DNA from: Bidens hawaiensis
Lineage: Eukaryota > Streptophyta > Magnoliopsida > Asterales > Asteraceae
Assembly (NCBI GenBank): GCA_021521415.1
Contig: JAIQDT010006495.1
Location: forward strand, 95,734 to 159,733
Length of the DNA stretch: 64,000 nucleotides
Direction: 5' to 3'
Under the pieces are notes generated by a model, which saw nothing but the letters and a program-made list of their open reading frames with translations, searched no databases and was not told where the DNA came from. A program made the translations under genes and the position numbers. Below are positions 34,313 to 46,200 of the stretch, piece after piece (position 1 is the stretch's first letter; every line of letters starts with the position of its first letter).

Positions 34313-34367
34313 GGCGAAGTTATGAATAACTTCGCCTATTGCAGGCGAAGTTATGGATAAGTTCGCC
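34313..34367. repeat. GGCGAAGTT/AACTTCGCC cluster upstream of TATA
   Basis: Two facing pairs in 55 bp: GGCGAAGTT (34313), AACTTCGCC (34328), GGCGAAGTT (34343) and AAGTTCGCC (34359). The arms of the first pair are separated by six bases. Confidence 0.9.
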
Positions 34368-35706
34368 GGTATTAAACTTTACAAAACAAACCCCTATAAT
34401 TTGAACAGTTTGCAATTAAGTTTTAAAACATCCTTTAAAGCGTTAAATGATACGATCAAGACCAAGTAACCAGGTATAAAATCATACAACTACATAAGTA
34501 AAATAAAATTTTAACAATAAAGTACATGGGACCAAATTTCAGTCTCGACAGGGACTACCATGTTTTAGAAAAGGTCCGAACATGAATCATACTAATTACG
34601 TGACTGTCACACAGATTCGTGTTCAGCTGTATTATGACATAAAGAAACAGGTTGTAAGCAGGTAAATAACTTAAGATGGTTTTCATCGATTCTGTGATAC
34701 GAGTTAGGTTCAATTAAGCTCAAAACTTAAATGGACAACAACTCAGAGATTATGATGTCTCCTGTCTATTCTCAAAGCGTATTTGGCTTTCCCCAAGTCA
34801 CCCCGAGTTGACCTCGACCCAAGTGTCTGATTAAATAGTAAGTACATGTCGATCTTTAGACTCTTCTTCCCGTTCTCTTTCTTACATCTTGATTGGGAAG
34901 TATTAACATTATGAACTCTAGAATGTCTCAATAACACATTTTTTTTAAGTATTTACACAACTTCAGAGTAGTAAACAACTGCAAGTCCCGAATCTGGATC
35001 ACTGCAGTTTCTAGACACGCTATCCTCACGGGAATCAGAACACTCACGGGCTCGTGTATGACTGAGTAATCGCTTTTCTGCCTATCATTCGGAAAGATAT
35101 ATATGGAGACATGCACAACTCTTAAGGAGTTTCCACGTAAAATCGAGTAGATTTAGTTAGTATCACTTCTACTTTTACGCACCATAAAAAGCTACCATGA
35201 CATACAATGACTGTTCTAAAGTCTTTTAGGCCTAATAACTTCACTAGTTAAGCACACAGAATCAGTATATCTATCACTTTCCAAGGTTGGATCAATTTTC
35301 TGTTAAACATAGTAACGGAACTTCTTACGAAGTAGTAGACTTGAAAAATAATTTCATCTCCCGAAAAAAAAATTTAACTTCAATCTCCCCGATGAAATTG
35401 AAGTTTTCAGGTAAACGGCTATCCTGAAGATCCAATGGATCAGCTGGACCGACTACATACAAGTATGTGTCCTTCTAACTAAGTATGATCGACTAATTTT
35501 CAGCGAAAGAATAAAAACACATCATAAACCGCCCCGGTCACTTTCAGTAATCTGGTTAATGGCTATCCTCATATTCTACAAGTAGAAATGAGGACCAAAC
35601 ATATCCGAAGATATGTCCTTCAAACTGAGGCAACCGACATAATTCTAAGCGATAGTGACGTTTTTTTTTTTTTTTTTTTTTAACAAAGACAAAATGAAAA
35701 ACATGG
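34368..35706 (-). other. SIRE-C spacer between pol and accessory unit
   Basis: Non-coding, about 1.3 kb. Contains a T22 run at 35660-35681. I see no gene or further motif array. Confidence 0.6.
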
Positions 35707-36267
35707 TTACTCGGGATTGATCATCCCATTCAGCTCAACAAGGTTTTGAAAACGAGTTTTGTCAAACGCTTTAGTGAACAAATCAGCGAAATTATCTAAC
35801 GTATTAACCTTTTCGAGCACAATCAGTTTCTTCTCAGCACAATCCCGTATAAAATGATGACGGATGTCAATATGTTTAGTTTTGCTATGCTTTACGGGAT
35901 TGTTAGTTACTGAGATAGCAGCAGTGTTATCTATACAAATAGGAGTATGAGTGAAATTCAGACCATAATCGCGCAATTGCTGTTGAATCCAAAGAACCTG
36001 GGAGCAGCAGTTGGATGCTGCCATGTATTCTGCTTCACAGGTTGAAATGGCGACTGAGGTCTGCTTCTTGCATTGCCATGACACTAATCTGCCTCCAAGA
36101 AACTGACATCCACCTGTTGTTGACTTCCGATTCTGATTGCACCCTCCATAATCAGAATCCGTGTAGGCGACCAACTCCAAGTCTCCTCCTTTCGTGTACC
36201 ACAACCCCATCTTAGGTTTGCCTTTGAGATAGCGCAATATCCTCTTCGCACCCTTCAAGTGAGATTC
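35707..36267 (-). pseudogene. SIRE-C RNase H
   Basis: C-terminal domain of Copia pol; degrades RNA in the RNA:DNA hybrid. Motifs: 'AYTDSDYGGCNQNRKSTTGG', 'STCEAEYMAASNC' and 'KTKHIDIRHHFIRD', with the D, E and D residues visible. The 183 codons are open to the natural stop at 35709-35707. It is cut from the RT by the TAG at 36270-36268. Confidence 0.92.
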
Positions 36268-37191
36268 CTATGGGTTTGCCTGAAAGCGTGCACAAAGACA
36301 AACTGCAAACATAATATCAGGCCTAGAAGCAGTTAAGTACATTAAAGAACCTATTATTGCCCGATATTGGGTTGGGTCCACGTATGCATCGTTGTCTGAA
36401 TCAGCACCCAATTTATGGTTGACGCAGACTGGAGTATCAAATGGAGTGTTGTCCTCCATCTTGAAGCGTTGAACATCATGGACATATTTAGTCAGATGAA
36501 TGAACATCCCATCTTTCTTCTGATCAACCTGCAGTCCTAAAAAGAAAGTTAGTTCACCCATAGCACTCATTTCAAACTTCTTTTTCATGACGGCCTCAAA
36601 TTCCTGACACATGGCGACTTTTGATGCAGCAAAGATGATGTCGTCCACGTAGACTTGCACCAGAAGAAAGTCACTTCCTTTTCTCTTAAAGAACAGTGTG
36701 CTATCGATCTTTCCCCTTTCAAATTCATTCTCAAGCAAGTAATCGGATAAAGTTGAGTACCAGGCACAAGGGGCCTGATGTAGCCCATACAGTGCTTTAC
36801 TTAGCTTGTACACGTGATCAGGAAAGTCTGGGTCAAGAAAACCCGGAGGTTGCTCAACGTACACAACCTCATCGACTTTACCGTTAAGGAACGCACTCTT
36901 CACGTCTAACTGAAATACCTTCATCTCCTTGTGTGCAGCAAATGCCAAAAACAATCGAATCGCTTCCAATCTCGCCACAGGAGCAAACACTTCATTGTCA
37001 TCGATCCCCTCTTGCTGATTAAAATCTTTTACAACCAACCTCGCCTTGTTCCTGATAATAATCCCTTTCTCATCTCTCTTGCATTTGAAAACCCATTTGG
37101 TGCCAATCGCATGCACATCCTTCGGTTTTGCAACCAAGTTCCATACCTCCATCTTCTTAAACTGGGCTAATTCTTCTTGCATGGCTTTGAC
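36268..37191 (-). pseudogene. SIRE-C reverse transcriptase
   Basis: Copia RT between two in-frame stops. Motifs in order: 'MQEELAQFKKMEVWNLV', 'GTKWVFKCKRDEKG', 'FQLDVKSAFLNGKVDEVVYV', 'QPPGFLDPDFPDHVYKLSKA', 'LYGLHQAPCAWY' and catalytic YVDD in 'LLVQVYVDDIIFAAS'. All catalytic residues are present over 304 open codons. The upstream stop TAG (37194-37192) sits where the family has Trp before V-x-A-M-Q-E-E; the downstream stop is TAG 36270-36268. Frame is continuous with integrase and RNase H. Confidence 0.93.
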
Positions 37192-37194
37192 CTA

Positions 37195-38758
37195 CGAGCT
37201 GTCCTTGAGAGCCATTTGATAGTTCTTTGGTTCAATCTGGCTGATGAAGCAGGTGTACAAGCATTCGTTGATTATGCTCGTATCTTTAATGCTTGTGTAA
37301 ACACAGGTGTGCTCATTCAAGCTTTGTCTTGTTTGTACACCGTCGGACAGATCACCTATCACGTTCTCCAAAGGGTGATATTTGTGAACTCTCGTAGTTG
37401 GAACCGAACTGACTTGCAGATTGTCTTCCAGATTCGAAGGTAGCTCATCAATGGGTGATTGTTGTTGAGAGTGAAACGGATTGAAGAATTCCTCTTCAGT
37501 AGAGGCAGCAGGGGTATCGACAGCATTTGACGAGGAAGGCTGACATTCATCATACTGCGGTCGTTGCACAAAATTGTCTTCCTCATCGTAAAGCATCTTC
37601 GTAGCAATTCTCTCATCAACTTCTGCACAATCCAAGTAAGGCATGTTAAATGATTTAAAAAGCCTATCATAGTCGAAAACCCCAGCGGGTCCCGTGCTTG
37701 GTTTTGGTGATTTGTAACTTGTGATATCAGTGTTACACACCACCTCAACCTTGCTGGTCGATGTATTAAAGACTCGTCTGTTGGGAGTCCCAACAACATA
37801 TCCGACTAAAATACCTTCGTCGGCTATTTCACCAAATTTAGAATTTGTCTTTAATATCGAACACGGGGACCCGAATGGTTCGAGACCACTCAAGTTGGGC
37901 TTTCTCCCATGCATAAGTTCATAACATGTTTTATTCAGTCTTTTAACAGTTAAAACTCTATTAAGGATATAACAACCTGTTGCAACAGCTTCAGCCCAGA
38001 ACACCACAGGAAGTTTCGAATCAGCCAGCATGGTTCTGGCTCCTTCAATTAACGTTCTGTTCTTCCTCTCAGCCACTCCATTTTGTTGCGGAGTATACGG
38101 AGCGCTGTACTGGTGTTTTATCCCTTTCTGTAAGCAGAAGATCTCCATCTGATAGTTCTTGAACTCAGTCCCATTGTCACTCCTGATGTATTTAACTCTT
38201 TTCCCCATAATATTCTCAACCTTGGTAATCAAATTTATTACCATCTGAACCGTTTCATCCTTTGACTTCAGGAAATATACCCAAGAATATCGAGATAAAT
38301 CATCAGTTATCACCAAGCAGTATGATGTTCCTCCTAGGCTTTTCACATTCACGGGACCGAAGAGATCCATGTGAAGTAGGTCTAGGGTACTGACTATTGA
38401 ATTAACCTTCTTGGTGTGATGGGATTTCTTGTGTTGCTTTCCCTTTTTGCACGATAAGCATTGGTCTTCAAAGTTGAAATTCTTCAAGGGAACACCCAGC
38501 ACCAGCCAATTCTTGACAATGTAGTTCATTTTCCGAAGATGAATATGCCCCATTCTTCTATGCCATAATTCGGACTCCGATTCAGTTGCTTTTGACATAA
38601 GACACGATTCTTCTGTTGCCATCTCCGTCGACCTCATGTCCATAATATACGTATTCTTTTCTCTTGGAGCCTTCATAACTATCCAATCCTCTGGTATCTT
38701 GAAACCAGGATACAGTAAGATCGCTTCATTCTTGGTAAAGTGCACAGTGTAATCTTTG
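37195..38758 (-). pseudogene. SIRE-C integrase
   Basis: Enters from the protease region through the Tekay insertion site. Zinc-binding HHCC in 'LWHRRMGHIHLRKM' and 'CLSCKKGKQ' (38560-38430). Core DDE: D in 'LLHMDLFGPVN', D in 'YIRSDNGTEF', E in 'QQNGVAERKNRTLIEGARTM'. A C-terminal 'GILVGYVVGTPNRRVFN' block and an acidic linker lead into the RT. Open over 521 codons to the TAG at 37194-37192. The first codons before 38758 in the visible open frame belong to Tekay LTR. Confidence 0.93.
38754..38758. repeat. Target-site duplication of Tekay (left)
   Basis: CTTTG, repeated exactly at 49589-49593. Removing one copy and the Tekay restores a continuous SIRE-C frame. Confidence 0.92.
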
Positions 38759-41700
38759 TGTGACATTCATGACAAAACGAGGTACACTATATTCTTTACG
38801 TAACAAGTAAACGATAAATCGGTTAATTCGTAGTGCTTAAACGAGTAACCGACCGATACAAAATATGACCCGTATACATACTGAGGGGTCATATACGAGT
38901 TATATATATATTATAGAGGCTAACATATTGATATTTAGGCCCCGGTACGTTTAAAACTCTTTAAACGAAAAAGGTTTCGTTTATCGATACGCTATAAGCT
39001 TAAACGCAATAGTTAATATCAAAACAAGCATTGCAGCATCCGTTAAGCCGAAAAAGATTTATAAAACACTTATATGACATGTTCTAAGCAATCCGTGAAA
39101 ATATTTTGGAATTTTACAACGAGTCAGTACGTTTTTCTTATTTTACAAAAATAAGCTGAAAAACACTCGTTTTCACGCTATTTCTCACACCCGAATTAAT
39201 TTTCTTGCGAAAAACCGAACCCGAACTAAACTTGAAGTGGGCTTTTCATGTTTGGGCTTGTATGTATAATTTAATGGGCCAAAACAGCCCATTAAGGACC
39301 CCTAGACAGTTCCGATCGCCAGCCCCTTATTCCCCCCACATGTTTTTTTTTTTTTTATAAAGCTTACTCCATAAGCTTTGTTATTCATTTTAACATACAA
39401 CACATTTTCAAGTCCAGCAGCTCAAAACCTCTGTTCTCTCAACTTCCTTTCAAACCCTAAGGTAAGATCCAATTCTATCAAGTTTTAACAAAGTTTGATG
39501 CATATGATTAACATATAAACATGTTTTAATTAGTTTTAAACATGTTTAACCATCCAAAAACCCTAAAAATCAAGTAAAATTATGTTTTGATGTTAAACAT
39601 GTTTACAAACCAGGAACATATACTTTTTTGGTCAAAAACGCGGATTAGAACATGAATACAACGTTTTTACGGTTAGAAAGTTCGGTTTGAATCCAAAACC
39701 GAAACCCTAATTTTCAAGGCTGTTACATGGATGATTTATGCTTGGTTTGATGTTATATGATATGTAGATATACTGAGTTTGCAACCCGAGACCCAGAGAG
39801 TCGTTTAAGCTAGCAAAATTCATCCAAAACCGACAAGGTAAACCCGTAATACTCGTTTAGGGGCTGTTTAGTATTAGGTTATGACGTTCTTGTTGTTTTC
39901 TTGTGAAAATTTGCAGGGACATTAGGGATCATATAAATGAGTCCCTGTTCAAATTTGGTAATTTTTCGATAAACGGAGAATATTTGGTGAATTTATTCTC
40001 GTTTATGAGCGTTTATTTGGAAAAATAGCTAAACATATTGAAAAATTATGAAACTTGGTTTTGGAGTTTAATATGTGATTGTAAGATCACTGGTAAAGTT
40101 TGGGAATCATTGGGAATGTCTAAGTATGGTTTGTGCGATCATGGCTTAACCGAATTTTAACAGCCGAAAAACGCACAAAAAGGCATTTTTTCAAAAGAGT
40201 TAGGTTCTGGAAATTTTGCAGGGGCTATGTAATGACATTGAGGCCATTGGTAAAAATTATGGGATTTTTCGGAGGTCGTTTGATATAAACGGGCCATTTA
40301 TTACACGATTATAACCTATAAAATGAATTTTTATAAATAAATAAATAATCATAAAATTTCTGAAAATATTTTTATAAAATTCTCCATGTCTTAATGTATT
40401 TTTACAAAAATTTACATAATTTATATATAAGTACATATTTAGTTATGATTAATCAAAGATTTAAATTATAATTGTTTTAACGAAACCGGCAGTTTTGTGT
40501 TTAACGGACTGACTGGTATGTCAAAATCTCAAAAGTGGCCAAATATCATATTTTTGAATGATATTAATAAAAACGAACTTTTTACGAAAACTCCGGACAA
40601 TTCGGGTGAATTGTGCGCGTTTTGTATAATCAAAACCGTGTAAAAACGGAAACGAACCCTGCAATCAAACCAGACACCGAAACTTTAAAATTCTTTCATA
40701 AATCAAATCATTTTATCAATCAATATATTTATTTAAGTTTTATGTGATCTTACCTAATCCCGAAACGTATAAACGATCAACTGAGCTAGGCTCGGAAAAC
40801 GGTGAAACTGAGCCAAATCCAGTTTTAAACATTTCATAGTACACAACGTCACAATCTAAGACTATGATCATGTTCTGGGCCTAACAGCTATACCCAGATT
40901 ATCTATGCAGCCCGACTTAGCTTAAACACTGTACTAGTAATAACAATACGATACCGTTTATAGGAATCAGGCTATAAACGAGACATCTGACTATTTGATA
41001 CGTGATTTCTGTGCGAACTACGATAAGGTGAGTTTCACGACCCCCACTTTCTAAACTGTGTTACGAACTTTTGGGGTGAAAAGCATGTTTACATAAACTG
41101 TTATACTTGAAAACGTGTGATGATGTTGATTATCTAAGTACTAACACTTGACAAGTCCCCACAAACACAAGTGATTAACTTCGTGCCGGTGGCGTGTGGA
41201 TAGTACTATCGGTTTGACAAACCCAACTGTGACAGAGCCGGTGGGGTAAGCCGGAACATATGTAAAAACCAGTTGCACATTGTCATTATATATTTACATA
41301 CTGCTATGTGGTGTTAGACATAGTACATACATGGGGCAAATTGGCTGTTAAATGCCAACAGGAGTGCATGGGCAGGAGAGGCCATGCAGTATAGCTCGTT
41401 TCGGTTTCACTTGTGGCTTAGTATAATGCATCATACACAGACATACATACATTCACACTGTAAACTTTACAAACTCGTGAACTGATTTCATTGATACTCG
41501 TGAAACTAGAAACTCACCAACTTGACGTAGTTGACCCGTTTTAACATGCTTTTCAGGTAAAGCAAAAGTGGAATGATTTGCTTACATGCTTGGTGTTAGG
41601 AAGAAAGTTGAATAGCTATGAATAGACGCTGATATAATACTGTATAAGAAGCTCGTAAACCGGTTATGTGTTTTTCTCATCTAGTTTGTAAACTTAGTAC

Positions 41701-41822
41701 CAACCCATGTATTATGATGTAAATTAGTTTATGAATTTCTTTATAAACAATGTTGTTGATACCAGTATTATCTGTTACATTTCCGTATTACGCTTCTGCA
41801 ACTACGTAGTCGGGGTGTGACA
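38759..41822 (+). repeat. Tekay 5' LTR
   Basis: 3,064 bp. The segment 38912-41822 is repeated at 46910-49588 with few substitutions and one 234-bp difference (40575-40808 missing from the right copy, AAAC at both deletion edges). No coding content. Confidence 0.93.
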
Positions 41823-41826
41823 GAAG

Positions 41827-41840
41827 TTGGTATCAGAGCC
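41827..41840 (+). promoter_or_regulatory. Tekay primer-binding site
   Basis: TTGGTATCAGAGCC starts four bases after the LTR end; complementary to the 3' end of initiator tRNA-Met. Confidence 0.9.
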
Positions 41841-42050
41841 ATTGGTTATAAAGAATTAGGATGTCCCTTAGGATACCCTAAGATAACCGTAGGCTCGATT
41901 AACTCTGGGAATAAAATAATATTAAATAATATACACGAATGATTCTCGTGATGAACGCGAATGGACAAGTGGGTTATTATGGTCCGGAACGTAATAAAAG
42001 ACTTGTTTGTACGAGGGAATTCGAGAGGAAGTCGATAAACAATCGAGTAG

Positions 42051-43294
42051 GTAAAAACAGCAACATATGTGTATAAAATATAATAATAAATAAATATTTG
42101 TGTATATAAATGATTATTTGTGCTTATGTATATAATACCTACATGTATTTTACTATGATTAATATAGAAGGATATTATTCTTATCACTAACCATTGTGCA
42201 GGAAGATGTCAAGATCTACTGATCGTGTACCTAATGCCCTACCAGCAAGGCCTGAGGAGGAGGAGGAGGATCCGGAAGAAGAAACTGAGGAGGAACCAGA
42301 GGAGATAGAAGAAGGTGCAAACGTGGTAATTCCTCGCGAGGTACCCCCAGACCAACCCGACTTATCGGGTTATCGTTGTGACACCTACCCCCCTAGGGAA
42401 TCCCCTAGGAATGTAGTAGAACAGGGAGCTACTAGTGCTTATCGTTCACCTGTTAGAGCACCCAGATCCCCTACTCCACCTGTACAGCATGCACCAGTAC
42501 CCCCACCTACCATTAGAAACCGTCAGACTGCTCGCATTTCAGTGCGTCCACCTGAGCACACCTTTTCCCCACCTCGATCTACGTACCATAGGGGAGAAAC
42601 ATCGCGTGTCCGGGTAACAGAGATACCTATTCCTACTTGGGGTTTACCCGCCCCGGTACCCGAGCCACCTCGTCATTCTGATTCAGCATGGTTTGGTTTA
42701 GCAACTGATCAGCTCTTAGAACACTCACATACGATAAATAGCCTAAATCGGCATAGACACGATATGTATGATCACATGAGGTATATGCAGCAGGAAATCA
42801 GAATTGTACAGAGATCCAGTGCTCACAGCCACGGGCGTCAGGATCGAGCGATGATACTACTGGGGGCGTGTTTAGCGGTTAATGCGGCCCTAGTGGCTGC
42901 TGTTGTTTGGTTGTGGTTCCATGTCGCAAAGAATGGACAGGACATCGTAGTCTGATCTTATGTATATAGTCTTTTGATATCCCAAGCAGCATTTTGTTAC
43001 AGCATGTTGGGCTGACTTGGGAGTTGTTTGTGGTTTAGTACTATCTCAAGCACTGGCCCTTATCGGGTTAAGTCTACATGTCACTTGGTGACAACTTTTG
43101 ATACGCATATACAAGCGCTGGCCTATACCAGGTTAAGCTTATGCGCTAATTTTGGATGCATATGTACAGTAATGATTATAATTAATACAAACGTGTTTTC
43201 TTTGGCATAGTTATGTGTTGTGAAATTGAAATATTGTAAAGTTGTGTTGATCATAGTGAAACGATATTGATTATTATAATTGATTATTCTATAG
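42051..43294 (+). other. Candidate alternative leader intron(s) of Tekay
   Basis: Donor TAG|GTAAAA at 42050/42051. Two acceptor-like sites lie just before start codons: TTGTGCAG ending at 42201 before ATG 42206, and TTATTCTATAG ending at 43294 before ATG 43296. Use of one or the other would expose the upstream ORF or gag. Inferred only. Confidence 0.35.
42206..42955 (+). CDS. Tekay upstream ORF with C-terminal membrane helix
   Basis: Intact 249-codon frame between PBS and gag, starting MSRSTDRVPNALP. It has an acidic run (residues about 18-42, Glu-rich), a long Pro/Arg/Ser-rich disordered region, a short helical segment ('HTINSLNRHRHDMYDHMRYM') and near the C-terminus a hydrophobic stretch of about 22 residues ('MILLGACLAVNAALVAAVVW') followed by WFHVAKNGQD, which looks like a single tail-anchor-type transmembrane helix. 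No family recognised. A coding ORF upstream of gag is not part of the basic gypsy plan. It is unbroken although the element lacks part of pol, which fits a young insertion. Confidence 0.65.
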   Translation: MSRSTDRVPNALPARPEEEEEDPEEETEEEPEEIEEGANVVIPREVPPDQPDLSGYRCDTYPPRESPRNVVEQGATSAYRSPVRAPRSPTPPVQHAPVPPPTIRNRQTARISVRPPEHTFSPPRSTYHRGETSRVRVTEIPIPTWGLPAPVPEPPRHSDSAWFGLATDQLLEHSHTINSLNRHRHDMYDHMRYMQQEIRIVQRSSAHSHGRQDRAMILLGACLAVNAALVAAVVWLWFHVAKNGQDIVV

Positions 43295-43295
43295 A
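42956..43295 (+). other. Tekay spacer between upstream ORF and gag
   Basis: 340 bp with an imperfect internal duplication: CAAGC(A/G)CTGGCC...GGTTAAG occurs at about 43048-43072 and 43111-43137. No coding content. Confidence 0.5.
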
Positions 43296-46200
43296 ATGGC
43301 CCCGAAGAAAACAAACACTTTGTCTGAGGCGGAAGTGGCCGCAATGATTGCTCGTCAACTACAAGCAGTGATACCAACAATTGTAGCCCAAGTCACTGCA
43401 GGCATACGTGCTAACAATACTGTTAATCAACCTACGAGCACCACCACGGCCACTGTTAATACACCTCCGCCGGACACTAATGTAGCCCCGGGTGTTACTA
43501 CCCCGGTGAATACTGATAATGTCATAAATAATAATAACACTCTCCCAACTATGAATGTCACTGGGAACCCAGAACCTGTTGTGCACCCTGATAATATCCC
43601 GAACCCTGTACCGGTTGCTAACACAACTAACAATGATAATACTCAGACCAATACCGATAATAACAATAATAATAACCGAGAACCCCCGCGTCAGGAGTAC
43701 TCATACAAACAATTTACATCATGTAAACCGATTGAGTTTAAGGGTATTGAAGGACCTAGCGGACTGGTCAAATGGATAGAAAAGACCGAATCAGTAATTA
43801 ATATCAGTGAGTGTCCACCGAACCGCGTGGTCAAATATGCTACCAGTATGTTTCTAGACCAAGCGCTGATGTGGTGGAACACGGTAGTCCAAATAAGGGG
43901 ACAAGATGCTATTAATCGTATGTCATGGACTGAATTAAAAACCCTCATGCTAGAGCATTTTTGTCCTAAAAGTGAGATTCAGAGGTTGGAACACGAGTTA
44001 TGGAATCTGGAAATGAAAGGAGCAGACCATGTGGGATACACGAATCATTTTAACGAACTGTCCCGCTTAGTTCCGTGGTTAGTTACACCGGAAGCGAAAC
44101 GAATTGAACGTTATATCTGGGGACTGACCCCTGCTGTGAGAAGTATAGTGAATTCAGTTGCCCACCCGACATTAGAAAGTGATGTATCTCAAACGGGTGT
44201 CGTTACTTTTGACCTGATGAGAAGTGGAGTGATAAGGATGCCAGGTGAAACAACAAGTTTAAAACGAACTAATTATGGGACAAGAATACAAGGAAACCCT
44301 CAAAATAAGCGGACTCGTCCAAATACCCGAAGTTATGCCATGACCAGTTCTAATGTAAAACAAGAGACCTATAAAGGGACGTTACCGAAGTGCAGAAGAT
44401 GTAACTTTCATCATGTGGGTGATTGCAAACCGATAATCTGTCAAAAGTGTGGAAGAACGGGACACTATGCCCCCAACTGTAGAACCCCCACCAGCACTGT
44501 TAACCGTCCACCGCAATCAACTCAACTCCCTCGACCTCAACCAACCCGCCCACAACTCAACCAACAAACCCCACCTACCACGAACCTCCGTGCCTGCTAT
44601 GAATGTGGCAGTACGGAACACTTTCGGAGATACTGCCCCAATTTGAACCCGGGTGCAGTGAGAAGGCAGAACCAAGCACAAGCATCAACCTCCAATGCAG
44701 CTAAGGGACGCGCGTTTGTATTAGGACCGGGTGAAGCGCGTCATGATCCTAATGTGGTGACAGGTACATTCTTAGTTTCGGGTCAGTATGCTTCAGTTTT
44801 GTTTGATACGGGTGCCGATAGAAGTTTCATATCTGTTAACTTCTTACCTTTAGAAAATATGCCGGTTAGTGAACTAACAAAACCATATACTATAGAACTC
44901 GCTAACGGTAAGCCTATACTTGTTAACCGAATAGTCCGAGACTGTTCTCTTATCTTAAACGACTACCCATTCCTTATTGATTTACTTCCAGTGGAACTGG
45001 GAAGTTTCGATATTATAGTCGGTATGGACTGGCTATCTAAGTATAAAGCTGAAATTGTCTGTAAGGATAAGACCGTTAGAATACCTCTTTCGAATGATGA
45101 AGCTATGATTGTTCAAGGTGAGAAATCTGGTACGGTACTGCCTCTCATATCTCAACTTAAGGCATTGAGATATTTACGCCAAGGTTGTACGTTATACTTG
45201 GCGAGTGTAACAGTTAAGGAACCCGAGGAAAAACGAATAGAAGACATCCCAGTGGTACACGAGTATTCAGATGTATTCCCCGATGAGTTGCCTGGTTTAC
45301 CACCGACCCGACAAGTTGAATTCCGTATTGACTTGATACCGGGAGCAGCACCCATTGCTAAGGCACCTTATAGACTTGCGCCTTCTGAAATGCAAGAACT
45401 GTCCAACCAGTTACAAGAATTACTGGACAGGGGTTTTATTCGCCCTAGTTACTCACCGTGGGGAGCACCAGTGTTGTTTGTAAAGAAGAAAGATGGGAGT
45501 TTTCGAATGTGTATTGATTATCGGGAATTGAATAAAGTGACTATAAAGAATAGATACCCCTTACCTCGAATTGATGACTTGTTTGATCAGCTCCAAGGTG
45601 CGAAGTATTTTTCAAAAATTGATCTTAGATCTGGTTATCATCAAGTGAGAATTCAGGAAGAAGACGTACCAAAAACAGCCTTCCGAACCCGGTATGGTCA
45701 CTATGAATTTTTGGTTATGCCGTTTGGGTTGACAAATGCACCTGCAGTGTTTATGGACCTCATGAACCGAGTTTGCAAACCTTACCTTGACAAGTTCGTT
45801 ATAGTGTTTATCGATGACATTTTGATATATTCGAGAAGTAAGGAGGAACACGAACAACATTTGCGGGAAATCTTAAAATTATTGAGGCAAGAGAAGTTAT
45901 ACGCAAAGTTGTCCAAATGTGAGTTTTGGCTGCAAGAAGTACAGTTTTTGGGACACATTGTGAACCATCAAGGGATCCAAGTAGACCCAAGTAAAATTGA
46001 GGCCATTAAGAATTGGCAAGTGCCTAAGTCACCAAGAGAAATTCGTCAATTCTTAGGACTAGCCGGGTATTATAGAAGATTTATTGAAAACTTTTCAAGT
46101 ATTGCACAACCTCTAACCCTCCTAACTCAAAAAGATCGAGTATATGAATGGGGAGAAGAACAAGAAATGGCCTTTCAAACGTTAAAACAGAAGTTATGTG

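Noticed and set aside
38759..38766. Met start of the SIRE-C integrase frame
   Set aside because: The apparent start codon belongs to Tekay LTR sequence; the frame truly continues from the protease region beyond the insertion.
41846..42187. 113-codon minus-strand frame next to the Tekay PBS
   Set aside because: No resemblance to any family; lies in the untranslated leader and is AT-driven.
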